DNA of 64,000 bases from Paraburkholderia xenovorans LB400 (GCF_000013645.1 NC_007951.1:2356001-2420000), one strand, 5' to 3'. Positions 48,538 through 58,075 are shown, numbered from the stretch's first letter. Numbers and translations are program-made. Notes: generated by a model from the sequence alone, not told the origin.

Positions 48538-49716
48538 ATGACTGACGCCGTAATCGTATCGACCGCTCGCACAGGCCTCGCCAAATCGTGGCGCGGCGGT
48601 TTCAACATGACGCACGGCGCGACGCTCGGCGGCCATGTGACGCAGGCCGCCGTCGAACGCGCGAAGCTCGACCCGGCGCGCGTCGAGGACGTGATCATGG
48701 GCTGCGCCAATCCGGAAGGCGCGACGGGCATGAACATCGCGCGGCAGATCGCGCTGCGCGCCGGTTTGCCGGTCAGCGTGCCGGGCATGACGGTGAACCG
48801 TTTCTGTTCGTCGGGATTGCAAACTATCGCGCTGGCCGCGCAACGCGTGATCGCCGGTGAAGGCGACGTGTATGTGGCAGGCGGCGTGGAATCGATCTCG
48901 TGCGTGCAGAACGAGATGAACCACCACATGCTGACGGAAGGCTGGCTCAGCGAAAACAAACCGGAAATCTACTGGTCGATGCTGCAGACCGCGGAGAACG
49001 TCGCGAAACGCTATTCGATCTCGAAGGAGCGTCAGGACGAGTACGGCGTGCGTTCGCAACAGCGCGCGGCCGCCGCGCTCGAAGCCGGCAGGTTCAAGGA
49101 CGAGATCGTGCCGCTGACGGTGCTCGCGGGCGTCACCGATAAAGCGGGCGGGCGTCTTTTCACGAAGGAAGTGACCGTCAGCGGCGACGAAGGCATTCGC
49201 GCCGACACGACGCTCGAAGGCGTCTCGAAGATTCGTACCGCATTGCCAGGCGGCGTGATCACCGCGGGCAATGCGAGCCAGTTCTCGGACGGCGCGTCGG
49301 CGTGCGTGGTGATGAACGCGAAGGTGGCGGAGCGCGAAGGCCTGCAGCCGCTCGGTATTTTCCGCGGCTTCGCGGTGGCAGGTTGCGAGCCGGACGAAAT
49401 GGGGATCGGCCCGGTGTTCGCGGTGCCGAAGCTGCTCAGGCAGGCAGGTCTGAAAGTCGAGGACATCGACCTGTGGGAGTTGAACGAAGCGTTCGCGGTG
49501 CAGGTGCTGTATTGCGCCGACAAGCTCGGTATTCCCCAGGATCGTCTGAACGTGAACGGCGGCGCGATCGCGGTCGGGCATCCGTATGGCGTGTCGGGCG
49601 CGCGGCTGACCGGGCATGCGCTGATCGAAGGCAAGCGGCGCGGCGCGAAGCTGGTTGTCGTGACGATGTGTATTGGCGGCGGGCAGGGCGCGGCGGGGTT
49701 GTTCGAAGTGGTGTGA
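48538..49716 (+). CDS. Acetyl-CoA C-acyltransferase (thiolase)
   Basis: The 392-residue thiolase cleaves 3-ketoacyl-CoA. The acyl-accepting Cys90 is in [15 protein letters not shown], the second signature [25 protein letters not shown] has the His, and the C-terminal [13 protein letters not shown] has the base cysteine. It completes beta-oxidation with the fadB-like gene; the ligase just before gives activation. An RBS (GGAG) precedes the start. Convergent with the lipoprotein gene 16 bp downstream. Confidence 0.94.
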   Translation: MTDAVIVSTARTGLAKSWRGGFNMTHGATLGGHVTQAAVERAKLDPARVEDVIMGCANPEGATGMNIARQIALRAGLPVSVPGMTVNRFCSSGLQTIALAAQRVIAGEGDVYVAGGVESISCVQNEMNHHMLTEGWLSENKPEIYWSMLQTAENVAKRYSISKERQDEYGVRSQQRAAAALEAGRFKDEIVPLTVLAGVTDKAGGRLFTKEVTVSGDEGIRADTTLEGVSKIRTALPGGVITAGNASQFSDGASACVVMNAKVAEREGLQPLGIFRGFAVAGCEPDEMGIGPVFAVPKLLRQAGLKVEDIDLWELNEAFAVQVLYCADKLGIPQDRLNVNGGAIAVGHPYGVSGARLTGHALIEGKRRGAKLVVVTMCIGGGQGAAGLFEVV

Positions 49717-49732
49717 GCCATGCCGAACGCCA

Positions 49733-50236
49733 TCAGGGCAACGCCATGCCGGACGACGGCAGGCTCAACGTCCCCTGATCGACGAATCGCGTCGTGCCGG
49801 TGAGTCCACCCGCGAGCTTGCCGCGCAGAATGTACGGAATCTGTCCCGACTGCGCAGCGCCCGCGAAGGCGAAGGCCTGGCGAACCGCGGCGAAAGCAGG
49901 CACGGTCAACGGTACATCGACGACCGTTTCGCCGAAGCGTGGCACGCTGCCGGCCTGATCGCTCACGCCGCTCGCGAAAGGCTTGCCGTTCAGTTCGAGA
50001 TCGAGCGATACGCCGTTGAAGCTGACCGCGGAATCGTTGGGATTCTGCACGCGCAATTTCACGTTGAAGCGTATCTCGAGACCCTGGCCCTGCAGCGGTT
50101 CGATACCGGCCACGTTCACGCGCAGCGGGTCGCCGCCGAACAGGCCGGCGCAACCGTTGAGCGTCAGCGTGACGAGGGCGAAGACCGTGGCGAGACGAAC
50201 GCAACGGCCGCACAGCAGCGCGCGAAAGAAGGACAT
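49733..50236 (-). CDS. LEA type-2 (LEA14-like) family lipoprotein
   Basis: The 167-residue product has a signal with lipobox L-N-G-C (Cys29) followed by a beta-rich LEA2 domain: IEPLQGQGLEIRFNVKLRVQNPNDSAVSFNGVSLDLELNGKPFASGVSD read in parts, with the Asn-Pro-Asn (QNPND) turn typical of LEA14 folds. The family is linked to desiccation or stress in plants and archaea; the bacterial role is unclear. I chose ATG 50236 so the signal begins directly; ATG 50278 is possible. Confidence 0.8.
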   Translation of the reverse strand: MSFFRALLCGRCVRLATVFALVTLTLNGCAGLFGGDPLRVNVAGIEPLQGQGLEIRFNVKLRVQNPNDSAVSFNGVSLDLELNGKPFASGVSDQAGSVPRFGETVVDVPLTVPAFAAVRQAFAFAGAAQSGQIPYILRGKLAGGLTGTTRFVDQGTLSLPSSGMALP

Positions 50237-50467
50237 GACCTGCACCTCGAAACAAGCGCGGAAGCGAGCGCGAAACAAGCGCGGAACAAGCGGCTTGGGT
50301 CATGCATTGTACCGGGCTGCGCCGCGCGAGGAGCCGGTGGCATTTGCACGGCATTAGCAATCCGGTCATCTGCTGATTGCTCCGTGACTGCTTCTGGCAG
50401 ATCGTTTCCCGAAGGGCGATTCCGATCTGCACCGCGCCACGATTCGAAAATCATCACGGAGACCGAT

Positions 50468-50857
50468 ATGCCATTCATTTGCGAAAACGTCGAATGTCGA
50501 GCTGTGCTGGCTCGCAAACAGGTCAAACCGAATCGGGACAGCAATGCGTTTTTCTTCTATTGCCCCGACTGCAACACGCGCAACGAGCTGATCGACGTGG
50601 GCATGGCCGGCGGTCCACTCGAACTGATTCAACCCGTGCGGCAAGGACTCCCGCACAAGGTGGTCGCAACCGCCCGGCCTCTCCAAGACGGAACATACGC
50701 GGCGCAGTTGAGCATTCAGAAGGCGCTTGGCATCAAAGGGCCTTTCGCGGCGGAAGAACGATGGGACCAGCTCGGCGTTTTTCCCGACGCACAAGACGCC
50801 GTCAGTCATGCGAAAACCACTGCGGCGGGTTGGCTGGGGGCCGACTTCAGCCACTGA
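50468..50857 (+). CDS. Small zinc-ribbon-like hypothetical protein
   Basis: The 129-residue protein has four cysteines (Cys5, Cys10, Cys32, Cys35; MPFICENVEC and YCPDC), a likely zinc-binding ribbon in the first 40 residues, then a region with LSIQKALGIKGPFAAEERW. GGAG lies eight bases before the ATG. The longer frame upstream is an overlap with the minus-strand lipoprotein gene. It stands alone between the lipoprotein and the thioesterase. No function assigned. Confidence 0.6.
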   Translation: MPFICENVECRAVLARKQVKPNRDSNAFFFYCPDCNTRNELIDVGMAGGPLELIQPVRQGLPHKVVATARPLQDGTYAAQLSIQKALGIKGPFAAEERWDQLGVFPDAQDAVSHAKTTAAGWLGADFSH

Positions 50858-51296
50858 TACCTTGAACGGGTTGGCTGCGCGCCAGCGCGAAGCCAACCTC
50901 GATGGTTTGTCTGAACGTCCGCAGACACCTTCCCATTGACCTTCGATGCAGTCCGTACCCGATTGGCGCAACTCGATGAGCCCGATCGGGTCACGACCCC
51001 GCCAGTCGTTGCGATACCTGTCATTTCGATCTCTCCGGCGTCATTCGCAGCGCAATGCTCGCGAGCGCGCCATCACCGGTACCGGCAAGGTCCATACCCG
51101 CCGGCCCGACCTCCTGATAAAGCGCCATCGAAGGTGTAAGTTTGATAGGCTTAGCGTCTGCCTCGGCCGAAGGCATCCTCGCGTCCTGCCTTGGCCGCAT
51201 GAACGCACCGATCGTACCGATCGTACCGATCGTACCGATCGTACCGATCGCACCGATCGCACCGATACGCACCGACCACGAAATCCGAAAACAGCC
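50858..51296. other. Intergenic region upstream of the thioesterase, with tandem repeat
   Basis: 439 bp. The region up to 51200 has no convincing gene on either strand. It then holds the 9-bp tandem repeat listed separately. One plus-strand frame is open from 50946 through to the thioesterase, but its codons before the repeat do not look coding. Confidence 0.5.
51205..51267 (+). repeat. Seven tandem 9-bp repeats upstream of the thioesterase
   Basis: Units read GYACCGATC, with C or T at the second position (C, T, T, T, T, C, C), and the last ends in A. The array ends 30 bp before the thioesterase start codon and is in frame with it, so it would read Arg-Thr-Asp repeats if translated. Unit joins form CGATCG palindromes. 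Confidence 0.95.
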
Positions 51297-51782
51297 ATGA
51301 CCGATTCGTCTTCCTCCAAAGCGGGCCCCGCGACCTTGCCCGAGAGCCCGTTCGTCGACCGGCTCGGCGCGCGGCTATTGTCGGCCGCGGACGGCGCCAG
51401 CGAAGTCGCGCTGCCGTTGCAGCCGGATCATATGAACACGTGGGACGTCGCCCACGGCGGCGTCACGATGACGCTCGCCGACGTCGCGCTGGCAATGGCC
51501 GCGCGCAGTCTGGCCGGCGACGGCGTTGGCGTGGTCACGGTCGAAATGAAGGTCAACTTCATGCAGCCGGGCCGCGGCGAATTGCGCGCCACCGGTCGCG
51601 TGCTGCACCGCTCCACCACCATGGCGTATTGCGAAGGCGAGATCCGCGACAGCGAAGGTCACTTCGTCGCCAAGGCGCTCGGCACATTCAAGTACATGCG
51701 GCGCCTCGCCGTGGGCCGCGAGGTGAGGCAGCAGCGCTTGCGCAGCGACCCGTCGGCGACACCCGGCCCAAGCGACGGCTGA
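51297..51782 (+). CDS. PaaI-type acyl-CoA thioesterase (hotdog fold)
   Basis: The 161-residue hotdog protein has HMNTWDVAHGGVTMTLADVALAMAAR, where the HGG(x)n segment with Asp is the PaaI/YdiI-type active site, then VEMKVNFMQPGRGELRATGRVLHRSTTMAYCEGEI. It hydrolyses acyl-CoA thioesters. ATG 51297 has only a weak ribosome site. It is next to the reductase and SDR genes on the same strand, in a region of fatty acyl enzymes. Substrate unknown. Confidence 0.88.
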   Translation: MTDSSSSKAGPATLPESPFVDRLGARLLSAADGASEVALPLQPDHMNTWDVAHGGVTMTLADVALAMAARSLAGDGVGVVTVEMKVNFMQPGRGELRATGRVLHRSTTMAYCEGEIRDSEGHFVAKALGTFKYMRRLAVGREVRQQRLRSDPSATPGPSDG

Positions 51783-51894
51783 GCGCCGCAATGTGAGCTT
51801 CGCGCGTGTGCGGAAGGCACGTGCGGTTTCCGCCTTCGTGCACGCCGTTCGAATCATTCGCCGATCCAGTCGGCAACCTATGGAGACGATCGCC

Positions 51895-52893
51895 ATGAGC
51901 CAGATCAACCGCCAACTCGTGTTGGCGTCTCGCCCGCAAGGCGCCGTGACGCCCGATAATTTCCGCCTCGTCGAAGCGCCGCTCGCGCCGCTGGCCGATG
52001 GCGAATTGCGCGTGCGCAATCACTATCTGTCGCTCGATCCGTACATGCGCGGCCGCATGAACGACAGCAAGTCGTATGCGCCGCCGCAGCCGCTGAACGA
52101 AGTGATGATCGGCGGCACGGTGGGTGAAGTGGTGGAGTCGAAGAATCCGAAGTTCGCGGTCGGCGACAAGGTCGTTGCGATGTTCGGCTGGCAGGAATAC
52201 GGCACCTCGAACGGAACGGGCCTGCAGAAAGTCGACGATACGCATGTGCCGCTCTCGGCCTATCTCGGTCCGGTCGGCATGCCGGGCGTCACCGCGTGGT
52301 ACGGACTGAACCGCATCATCGCGCCGAAAGCGGGCGAGACCGTGGTGGTCAGCGCGGCGAGCGGCGCGGTGGGCAGCGTGGTCGGCCAACTGGCGAAGCT
52401 GGCCGGCGCACGCGCGGTGGGCATTGCCGGCGGCGCGGACAAGTGCCGCTATGTCACCGGGACGCTCGGCTTCGACGCCTGCGTCGACTACAAGGCCGGC
52501 AATCTCTATCAGGATCTCAAGGCCGCGACGCCGAATGGCGTGGACGGCTACTTCGAGAACGTCGGCGGCGAAGTGCTCGACGCGACGCTCGCGCGCATGA
52601 ACCCGTTCGGCCGGATCGCGCTGTGCGGATTTATCGCGGGCTATGACGGCCAGCCGGTGCCGCTCAGGCATCCTTCGCTGATGCTCACGCAGCGTCTGCT
52701 CGTGCAAGGCTTCATTGTCAGCGAACATATGGACGTGTGGCCCGAAGCGCTCAAGCGACTCGGCACGCTGGTCGCGCAGAAGAAGCTGCACTATCGCGAG
52801 ACCATCGCGCAAGGGCTCGATGCCGCGCCCGAGGCTTTCATGGGCCTGCTCAAAGGCAAGAACTTCGGCAAGCAGCTCGTCAAGCTGATCTGA
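51895..52893 (+). CDS. NADP-dependent alkenal/enone reductase (MDR family, CurA/PTGR-like)
   Basis: The 332-residue MDR protein starts INRQLVLASRPQGAVTPDNFRLVE and has LSLDPYMRGRM and the NADP-binding VVVSAASGAVGSVVGQLAKLAGARAVGIAGGADK. It lacks the zinc-binding residues of alcohol dehydrogenases, so it is a reductase of activated double bonds in the manner of curcumin or prostaglandin reductases. The start is chosen with GGAG nine bases upstream; the longer frame has no good site. Confidence 0.88.
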   Translation: MSQINRQLVLASRPQGAVTPDNFRLVEAPLAPLADGELRVRNHYLSLDPYMRGRMNDSKSYAPPQPLNEVMIGGTVGEVVESKNPKFAVGDKVVAMFGWQEYGTSNGTGLQKVDDTHVPLSAYLGPVGMPGVTAWYGLNRIIAPKAGETVVVSAASGAVGSVVGQLAKLAGARAVGIAGGADKCRYVTGTLGFDACVDYKAGNLYQDLKAATPNGVDGYFENVGGEVLDATLARMNPFGRIALCGFIAGYDGQPVPLRHPSLMLTQRLLVQGFIVSEHMDVWPEALKRLGTLVAQKKLHYRETIAQGLDAAPEAFMGLLKGKNFGKQLVKLI

Positions 52894-52948
52894 GCGTGGC
52901 GGCAACTGGGCGAATCCCACGAGACAACGGTCAACGCAAAGGAACCAC

Positions 52949-53863
52949 ATGACGTTCGAGTTCGCAGGCAAGGTGGCGGTGATCACCGGAGCGGCCAGCG
53001 GTTTCGGCCGCGCGTTTGCGCAGAAGGGTGCGTCGCTCGGCATGAAGCTGGTGCTGGCCGACGTGAATCCCGGCGCGCTCGCGCAAACCGTCGAAGCGTT
53101 GCGCGCCGGCGGCGCCGAAGCGATCGGCGTGCCGACCGACGTCGCCAGCGCGGCGCAGGTCGAAGCGCTCGCGCAAGCGGCGCTCGCTGCCTACGGCAAG
53201 GTGCATCTGCTGTTCAACAACGCGGGCGTGGGCGCGGGCGGCTTCCTGTGGGAAAGCTCGGCGAACGACTGGTCGTGGGTATTCGGCGTGAACGTGATGG
53301 GCGTCGCGCACGGCGTGCGGGTGTTCACACCGATCATGCTGGCGCAGAACGAGCCGGCGCATATCGTCAACACGGCATCGGTCGCGGGTTTGTTGTCGCC
53401 GCCCGCAATGGGTATCTACAACGCGTCGAAGCACGCCGTGGTGTCGCTCACCGAAACGCTGTATCACGACCTGCAACTGGCCCAGGCGGCCCAGTCGGCC
53501 CAGGCCGCCCAGGCGGAAACGGCCGGCGCGCAGGTCGGCTGTTCGCTGCTGTGCCCGGCCTTTGTGCCGACCGGCATCGCCGATGCGGAACGCGCGCGGC
53601 CCGCGGACCTGCGCAACGACAGCCGGCCGACCCGCTCGCAGATCGCCGCGGGCAAGCAATTGCAGCGCGCGGTGCAGTCAGGCAAGCTGAGTGCCGACGA
53701 TGTCGCCGGCATCACCTTCGAAGCGATCGCGGCGCGGCGTTTCTACGTCGTCACGCATCCGGGCATCATGGCGACGGTGAAGTTGCGCCATGAAGACATC
53801 GAGCAGTTGCGCAATCCCACCGATCCGATGTCGCTGAAGCCGGAAGTGAAGGGCGCCGGCTAG
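52949..53863 (+). CDS. Short-chain dehydrogenase/reductase
   Basis: The 304-residue oxidoreductase has the Rossmann motif VAVITGAASGFGRAFA (TGxxxGxG), NNAG (residues 90-93), Ser in NTASVAG and the YNASK catalytic pair. It is a classical SDR; substrate not readable. After YHDLQLAQ the protein carries an unusual insert of Ala/Gln-Ser repeats (AAQSAQAAQAETAGAQ), produced by a 9-bp tandem expansion, before GCSLLCPAFVPTGIAD. The insert is in a loop near the substrate side. Gene sits 55 bp after the MDR reductase. Confidence 0.88.
   Translation: MTFEFAGKVAVITGAASGFGRAFAQKGASLGMKLVLADVNPGALAQTVEALRAGGAEAIGVPTDVASAAQVEALAQAALAAYGKVHLLFNNAGVGAGGFLWESSANDWSWVFGVNVMGVAHGVRVFTPIMLAQNEPAHIVNTASVAGLLSPPAMGIYNASKHAVVSLTETLYHDLQLAQAAQSAQAAQAETAGAQVGCSLLCPAFVPTGIADAERARPADLRNDSRPTRSQIAAGKQLQRAVQSGKLSADDVAGITFEAIAARRFYVVTHPGIMATVKLRHEDIEQLRNPTDPMSLKPEVKGAG
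53480..53515 (+). repeat. Four tandem 9-bp repeats inside the SDR gene
   Basis: Four units GCCCAG(G/T)C(G/C) from 53480 to 53515, encoding Ala-Gln-Ala/Ser repeats. In frame, so copy number changes would vary loop length by three residues. Confidence 0.9.
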
Positions 53864-53949
53864 GCGAAGCGCTCATCGCAACGCCGGCGCCGCCGACACC
53901 GCGGCGCTGTTTTTCAAACCTTCGGCGCTCACGCGCTATCAGACGGACC

Positions 53950-54915
53950 ATGCCGCTGAATCCCAAGATCGAGCAGGTGCTCGACATGATCGAGCGGGCC
54001 AGGCGCCCGAAGTTCCATGAAATGACCGCGCAAGACGCGCGGGCCTCGTACGAAAAAAGCGCGCCGATCCTGGAGATCGCCAGCGCGCCGATGTTCGCGA
54101 TCGAAGATCTGCGGATCCCGACACGCGACGGCGCGACGATTCGCGCGCGTCTTTACCATCCGGTCGAGCCGGGCTGGGCGGAGCCCGCGCCGGCGCTGGT
54201 GTACTACCACGGCGGCGGCTTCACGGTGGGCAGCGTGAATACGCACGATGCGCTGTGCCGGATGTTCGCGCGCGACGGCAAGTGCACGGTGTTGTCGGTG
54301 GATTACCGACTCGCACCGGAATACAAGTTTCCCACTGCCGTCGAAGACGCTTTCGACGCATTGACCTGGCTGCACGCGCACGCCGCCGAATACGGCGTGG
54401 ACGCGAGCCGGATCGCGGTGGGCGGCGATAGCGCGGGCGGTACGTTGGCCACGGTCTGCGCGGTGCTCGCACGCGAGCACGGCATCGAACCCGTGCTGCA
54501 ATTGCTGATCTACCCGGGCACGACCGGCCATCAGCAAACCGATTCGCACTCGCGCTTCGCCAACGGGTTTCTGTTGTCGGGCGACACGATTCAATGGTTC
54601 TTCGAGCACTACGTGCGCGACAGAAGCGACCGTGACGACTGGCGTTTCGCGCCGCTCGACGGCCGGCACGGCGCGCCCGATTTCCGCGGCGTTGCGCCCG
54701 CATGGATTGCCACAGCCGAATACGATCCCCTGAGCGACGAGGGCGACGCCTACGCGGAGAAATTGCGCGCGCTGGGCAACCGGGTCACGCTCAAACGCTA
54801 TCCGGGCATGATCCACGAGTTCTTCAAGATGGGTGGCTTCGTGCCGGAGGTCGGCGAGGCGCATGCGGACGCCGCGGCGGCATTGCGCGCGGCGTTCGGG
54901 GTCGATGCGCACTAG
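53950..54915 (+). CDS. Alpha/beta hydrolase, hormone-sensitive lipase family esterase
   Basis: The 321-residue enzyme has the oxyanion motif YYHGGGFTVGS, the nucleophile elbow GGDSAGGTLA (Ser in GDSAGG), and the C-terminal Asp in YDPLSDEGDAY and His in MIHEFFKMGG. This is the HSL (family IV) carboxylesterase layout. Likely hydrolyses short or medium acyl esters. It follows the SDR gene by 86 bp. Cytosolic, no signal peptide. Confidence 0.9.
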   Translation: MPLNPKIEQVLDMIERARRPKFHEMTAQDARASYEKSAPILEIASAPMFAIEDLRIPTRDGATIRARLYHPVEPGWAEPAPALVYYHGGGFTVGSVNTHDALCRMFARDGKCTVLSVDYRLAPEYKFPTAVEDAFDALTWLHAHAAEYGVDASRIAVGGDSAGGTLATVCAVLAREHGIEPVLQLLIYPGTTGHQQTDSHSRFANGFLLSGDTIQWFFEHYVRDRSDRDDWRFAPLDGRHGAPDFRGVAPAWIATAEYDPLSDEGDAYAEKLRALGNRVTLKRYPGMIHEFFKMGGFVPEVGEAHADAAAALRAAFGVDAH

Positions 54916-54965
54916 GCGCGCCTCGCCGGGCGGCGGCCAATGGCCAGCGAGCCGCCGCGCAACCG

Positions 54966-55811
54966 TCACACCCTCTCGCGTTCGATATTGAAAGCGAAGC
55001 TGCGCTCGAAATCGCCGGGCCGCGCGATCCGATGCGAGCCGTTGTCGTCGCTGCGTTCGGCGACGGCCACGTTGATCACTTCGCCATGCACGGCGACGCG
55101 CAACGCAGTGGTCCCGCGAGTGCCGTAGTCAGGCGTTTCGATGAACGCAGCCGATAGCGCCCGTTCGCGTTCGAGCGGAATGCCGGTGGACGGCAGTTCG
55201 TCGTCGCGCGCGAGACGCGGATCGCGCATCAGTTCGATCAGGCGTTCGAGCGGCGGCATTGCGGTACGTGCGAGCAGCGTGCCCAGTTCGGCGCGCTTTT
55301 TCACCAGCTTCGGCCACGCGGTGTCGAGCACCGCGTTCGAGATGCCGTGCGTGCCCGCTGCGAGCAGCGTAGGCGCGCGGTCGGAGCGGTTGCAGTACCA
55401 GGCGAGTTCGCGGCGCGTCCAGTCGCCCACCAGCAGATTGAAACCGTTGTAGATGTCGCCGGTTTGCGCGACATGCTGCAGATACGCGAGCGGCGTAGCG
55501 TGCGGGCTGCCGTTCGAATCGCGCGTGGCGCTGGTCAGCCAGTCGCTGACGAGCGTGCCGCGAGTGGGCGCGTCGGCGCGCATTTCGTGCGGCGCGCGGT
55601 AATTGGTCAGCGCGGCGAAGCGGCCGTCGCGCGACGAGCCGAGCCACGTGCCGCCGCCTTGCAGATCGCGCCCGGCCAGCACCGTTGGCGCGTCATGCCA
55701 CCAGCTGACCGGTTCGGCCGTGCGGCGAAAGAATTCGTCGCGATTCGCGGCGAGCGTGAAGAGCGGGCCGTCGACCGCGTCGGGTCGCCAGTCGAAGACG
55801 ATCAGGCACAT
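54966..55811 (-). CDS. NRDE family protein (TANGO2 homologue)
   Basis: The 281-residue product begins MCLIVFDWRP and contains FTLAANRDEFFRRTAEPVSWW (the N-R-D-E signature) and GGGTWLGSSRDGRFAALTNYR, both typical of TANGO2/NRDE proteins. The second-residue cysteine suggests an Ntn-hydrolase-type nucleophile after Met removal. TANGO2 is linked to heme or lipid handling in eukaryotes; the bacterial function is not settled. It lies after ygfZ on the minus strand, separated by a terminator. Confidence 0.9.
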   Translation of the reverse strand: MCLIVFDWRPDAVDGPLFTLAANRDEFFRRTAEPVSWWHDAPTVLAGRDLQGGGTWLGSSRDGRFAALTNYRAPHEMRADAPTRGTLVSDWLTSATRDSNGSPHATPLAYLQHVAQTGDIYNGFNLLVGDWTRRELAWYCNRSDRAPTLLAAGTHGISNAVLDTAWPKLVKKRAELGTLLARTAMPPLERLIELMRDPRLARDDELPSTGIPLERERALSAAFIETPDYGTRGTTALRVAVHGEVINVAVAERSDDNGSHRIARPGDFERSFAFNIERERV

Positions 55812-55856
55812 CGGGGGGCGTCTCCCGGTGGAGGCGTTGCAGTTGAAAAGGCCAGT

Positions 55857-55882
55857 AAAAAGCGGCGCCTGATTGCGCCGCC
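55857..55882 (-). terminator. Terminator or attenuator between ygfZ and the NRDE gene
   Basis: GCGGCGC / GCGCCGC arms (55862-55868 and 55875-55881) with a six-base loop; on the minus strand five T follow. It lies 46 bp before the NRDE start. Confidence 0.75.
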
Positions 55883-55900
55883 TTGTACCCTGCGAGAAGT

Positions 55901-56986
55901 TCAGACTTCGGTGGGCAGCCCGTAGGGCAGCGCGAGAAACCGCAGCGCCGGGCCGGTTGCCGCACCCAGATGCACCGAGCCGTTCTCCAGCGCCGCGAGC
56001 TTGATCTCGACCAGCACATCGACGCCGCCTTCCGGCGCCGATGCCGCGTTCACCACCATGCCGCATGGCTGGCCCGGATCGTCCGAATGGAACAGTTCCG
56101 CGCCGGCGCGCACCGTGTCGGGCTCGCCCGCCACGGTGGCGAGCGAGGTGCGCCGCTTGATCGTGCCGCGATACTGGCTGCGTGCCACCACCTCCTGGCC
56201 GGGATAGCAGCCCTTGCGGAAATTCACCGCGCCGAGCACGTCGAAATTGACCATTTGCGGCACGAACTGCTCGACCACCGGCTGGGTGATGCGCGGTTCG
56301 CCCGCGCGAATGTCGAGCCAGTCCCACACCGCCGGCGACACGCGTTTGAGCGTCTCGTCCAGCAAGGCAAGCTGCGACTCGATCTGCGCCTTCGGGCCGA
56401 CCCACAGATAGCGCAGGCGCCCGAGCGCATCCGGCACGCGAATCAGCGAGCCCGCCGCGCCGTCCACCTTCACATGCACGCCGTCCGGCAGTGCGTCGAA
56501 TACGCCCGAGAGCGCCTTGCGCACGTCGCCGGCCAGACCGATCACCGCCAGCTCGCCGCTTGCGTCCGTGAGTTTGGCCTTGGCGCGCAGCACGAACATG
56601 GACAGCCGCTTCTGCACGGCGGCCTGCACGTCTTTCGACACCAGCAGGCGGATCGTGTCGCCGCTGCGCCAGGTCAGGAACGATGCCAGCAGGCGCCCCT
56701 TGGCCGAGCAGTAGCCGGCCAGACGCGCGCTGGCCGCGTCGAGGTGCTGGGTGTCGTTGGTCAACTGGCCATGCAGGAAGCTTGCGGCGTCGTCGCCGGT
56801 GGCGTCGATCACGCCGAACTGCGTGAGCGGCATGTACGCGCCGTGCGCAACGACCGCGTCGAATTCATCGGCGCCGGGGCGCGGCAGAGTGGGCAGACCA
56901 GCCGGCGCGGCGGCAATCGCCGCGGGAGCCGTGCCTGACGGAGAGCCGGTAGGAGTGCCTGAAGCGGTAGCGAGCGGTGTGTTCAT
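55901..56986 (-). CDS. ygfZ: Folate-binding iron-sulfur cluster repair protein YgfZ
   Basis: The 361-residue protein belongs to the GcvT-like family and has the diagnostic NFRKGCYPGQEVVARSQYRGTIKRR (Cys in KGCYPGQE). The N-terminus is a low-complexity Thr/Pro/Ala region of about 30 residues before the fold, possibly not conserved. YgfZ binds tetrahydrofolate and supports iron-sulfur enzymes such as MiaB. Divergent from mltG. Confidence 0.92.
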   Translation of the reverse strand: MNTPLATASGTPTGSPSGTAPAAIAAAPAGLPTLPRPGADEFDAVVAHGAYMPLTQFGVIDATGDDAASFLHGQLTNDTQHLDAASARLAGYCSAKGRLLASFLTWRSGDTIRLLVSKDVQAAVQKRLSMFVLRAKAKLTDASGELAVIGLAGDVRKALSGVFDALPDGVHVKVDGAAGSLIRVPDALGRLRYLWVGPKAQIESQLALLDETLKRVSPAVWDWLDIRAGEPRITQPVVEQFVPQMVNFDVLGAVNFRKGCYPGQEVVARSQYRGTIKRRTSLATVAGEPDTVRAGAELFHSDDPGQPCGMVVNAASAPEGGVDVLVEIKLAALENGSVHLGAATGPALRFLALPYGLPTEV

Positions 56987-57007
56987 GGATTCCGGGAACA
57001 GTCAATT

Positions 57008-57037
57008 CTGACTTTGGCTAAGGCAAACAAGTATTAT
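57008..57037 (+). promoter_or_regulatory. Candidate promoter for mltG-tmk
   Basis: CTGACT (57008-57013), 18-bp spacer, TATTAT (57032-57037). This gives a transcription start near 57044, before the chosen mltG start at 57065. Confidence 0.4.
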
Positions 57038-57064
57038 ATGCAGTCCAACCTTGCCACGTTTCGC

Positions 57065-58075
57065 ATGTCCCTGTTCAAGAAATGTTTCATTGCCGGCTCA
57101 CTCGTCGTCGTGCTGGCCGCAGCCGCAATTGCTGGCGGATACCACTGGGCCACCAGCCCGCTCGAACTGACCCCGGCGCAACTGGATGTCACCGTCAAGC
57201 CGCATAGCAGCTTGCGCAGCGTCACGCTGCAACTCAATCGCGGCGGCGTGCCCGTCGAGCCTGAACTGTTTGTCCTGATGACGCGGTTGCTGGGGCTGCA
57301 AAGCGCGCTGAAATCGGGCAACTACGAGTTCAAGACGGGTGTGACGCCTTACGAGGTGCTGCAGAAAATCGCTCGCGGCGACGTCAACGAATACGTGGCG
57401 ACCATTATCGAAGGCTGGACCTTCAAGCGCATGCGCGCCGAGCTGGATGCCAATCCGGCGCTCAAACACGACACGGCCGGCATGAGCGACACGGATCTGA
57501 TGAACGCGATCAATGCACCGGAAGCGCCGATCGGCAATGGCGAAGGGCTGTTTTTTCCGGACACGTACCTGTTCGACAAGAACACCAGTGATCTCGACGT
57601 GTACCGCCGCGCCTACCGCCTGATGCGCGTGCGTCTGGACGAAGCGTGGATGGCGCGCGCGCCGAACCTGCCGTACAGAACGCCGTACGACGCGTTGACG
57701 ATGGCGTCGATCATCGAAAAGGAAACCGGCAAGACGTCGGACCGGCCGATGGTGGCGGCGGTGTTCGCGAACCGGCTGCGCGTGGGCATGCCGCTGCAAA
57801 CCGATCCCACCGTGATCTATGGCATGGGCGACAGCTACGCCGGCCGTATCAGAAAAAAAGACCTGCAGACTGACACTCCCTACAATACCTACACCCGGAT
57901 GGGACTGCCGCCAACGCCCATCTCGCTGCCCAGTGTGGCGTCGCTGCAGGCGGCGCTGAATCCGGCGCAAACTACCGCGCTGTACTTCGTTTCGCGCGGC
58001 GACGGCAGCAGTATCTTTTCCGACACCCTCGGCGATCACAACAAGGCCGTGGACAAATACATTCGAGGGCAATGA
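57065..58075 (+). CDS. mltG: Endolytic murein transglycosylase MltG
   Basis: The 336-residue protein has one N-terminal membrane anchor (about residues 8-28) and a LysM-like plus catalytic periplasmic domain: [44 protein letters not shown], and the active-site region [26 protein letters not shown] (Glu in IIEKE). MltG cuts nascent glycan strands. Two earlier in-frame starts (TTG 57014, ATG 57038) would lie at or before the candidate promoter. It overlaps tmk by four bases (ATGA). Confidence 0.93.
   Translation: MSLFKKCFIAGSLVVVLAAAAIAGGYHWATSPLELTPAQLDVTVKPHSSLRSVTLQLNRGGVPVEPELFVLMTRLLGLQSALKSGNYEFKTGVTPYEVLQKIARGDVNEYVATIIEGWTFKRMRAELDANPALKHDTAGMSDTDLMNAINAPEAPIGNGEGLFFPDTYLFDKNTSDLDVYRRAYRLMRVRLDEAWMARAPNLPYRTPYDALTMASIIEKETGKTSDRPMVAAVFANRLRVGMPLQTDPTVIYGMGDSYAGRIRKKDLQTDTPYNTYTRMGLPPTPISLPSVASLQAALNPAQTTALYFVSRGDGSSIFSDTLGDHNKAVDKYIRGQ

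Noticed and set aside
46111..49617. 1168-codon minus-strand frame opposite fadB and fadA
   Set aside because: Shadow of the two beta-oxidation genes, with Arg/His-rich composition.
51205..51267. CRISPR-like array
   Set aside because: Units are contiguous 9-bp copies without spacers; no cas genes.
50946..51296. N-terminal extension of the thioesterase encoding Arg-Thr-Asp repeats
   Set aside because: The frame is open, but codons before the repeat look non-coding, and the hotdog domain begins right after ATG 51297. Kept as a point to test, not as the call.
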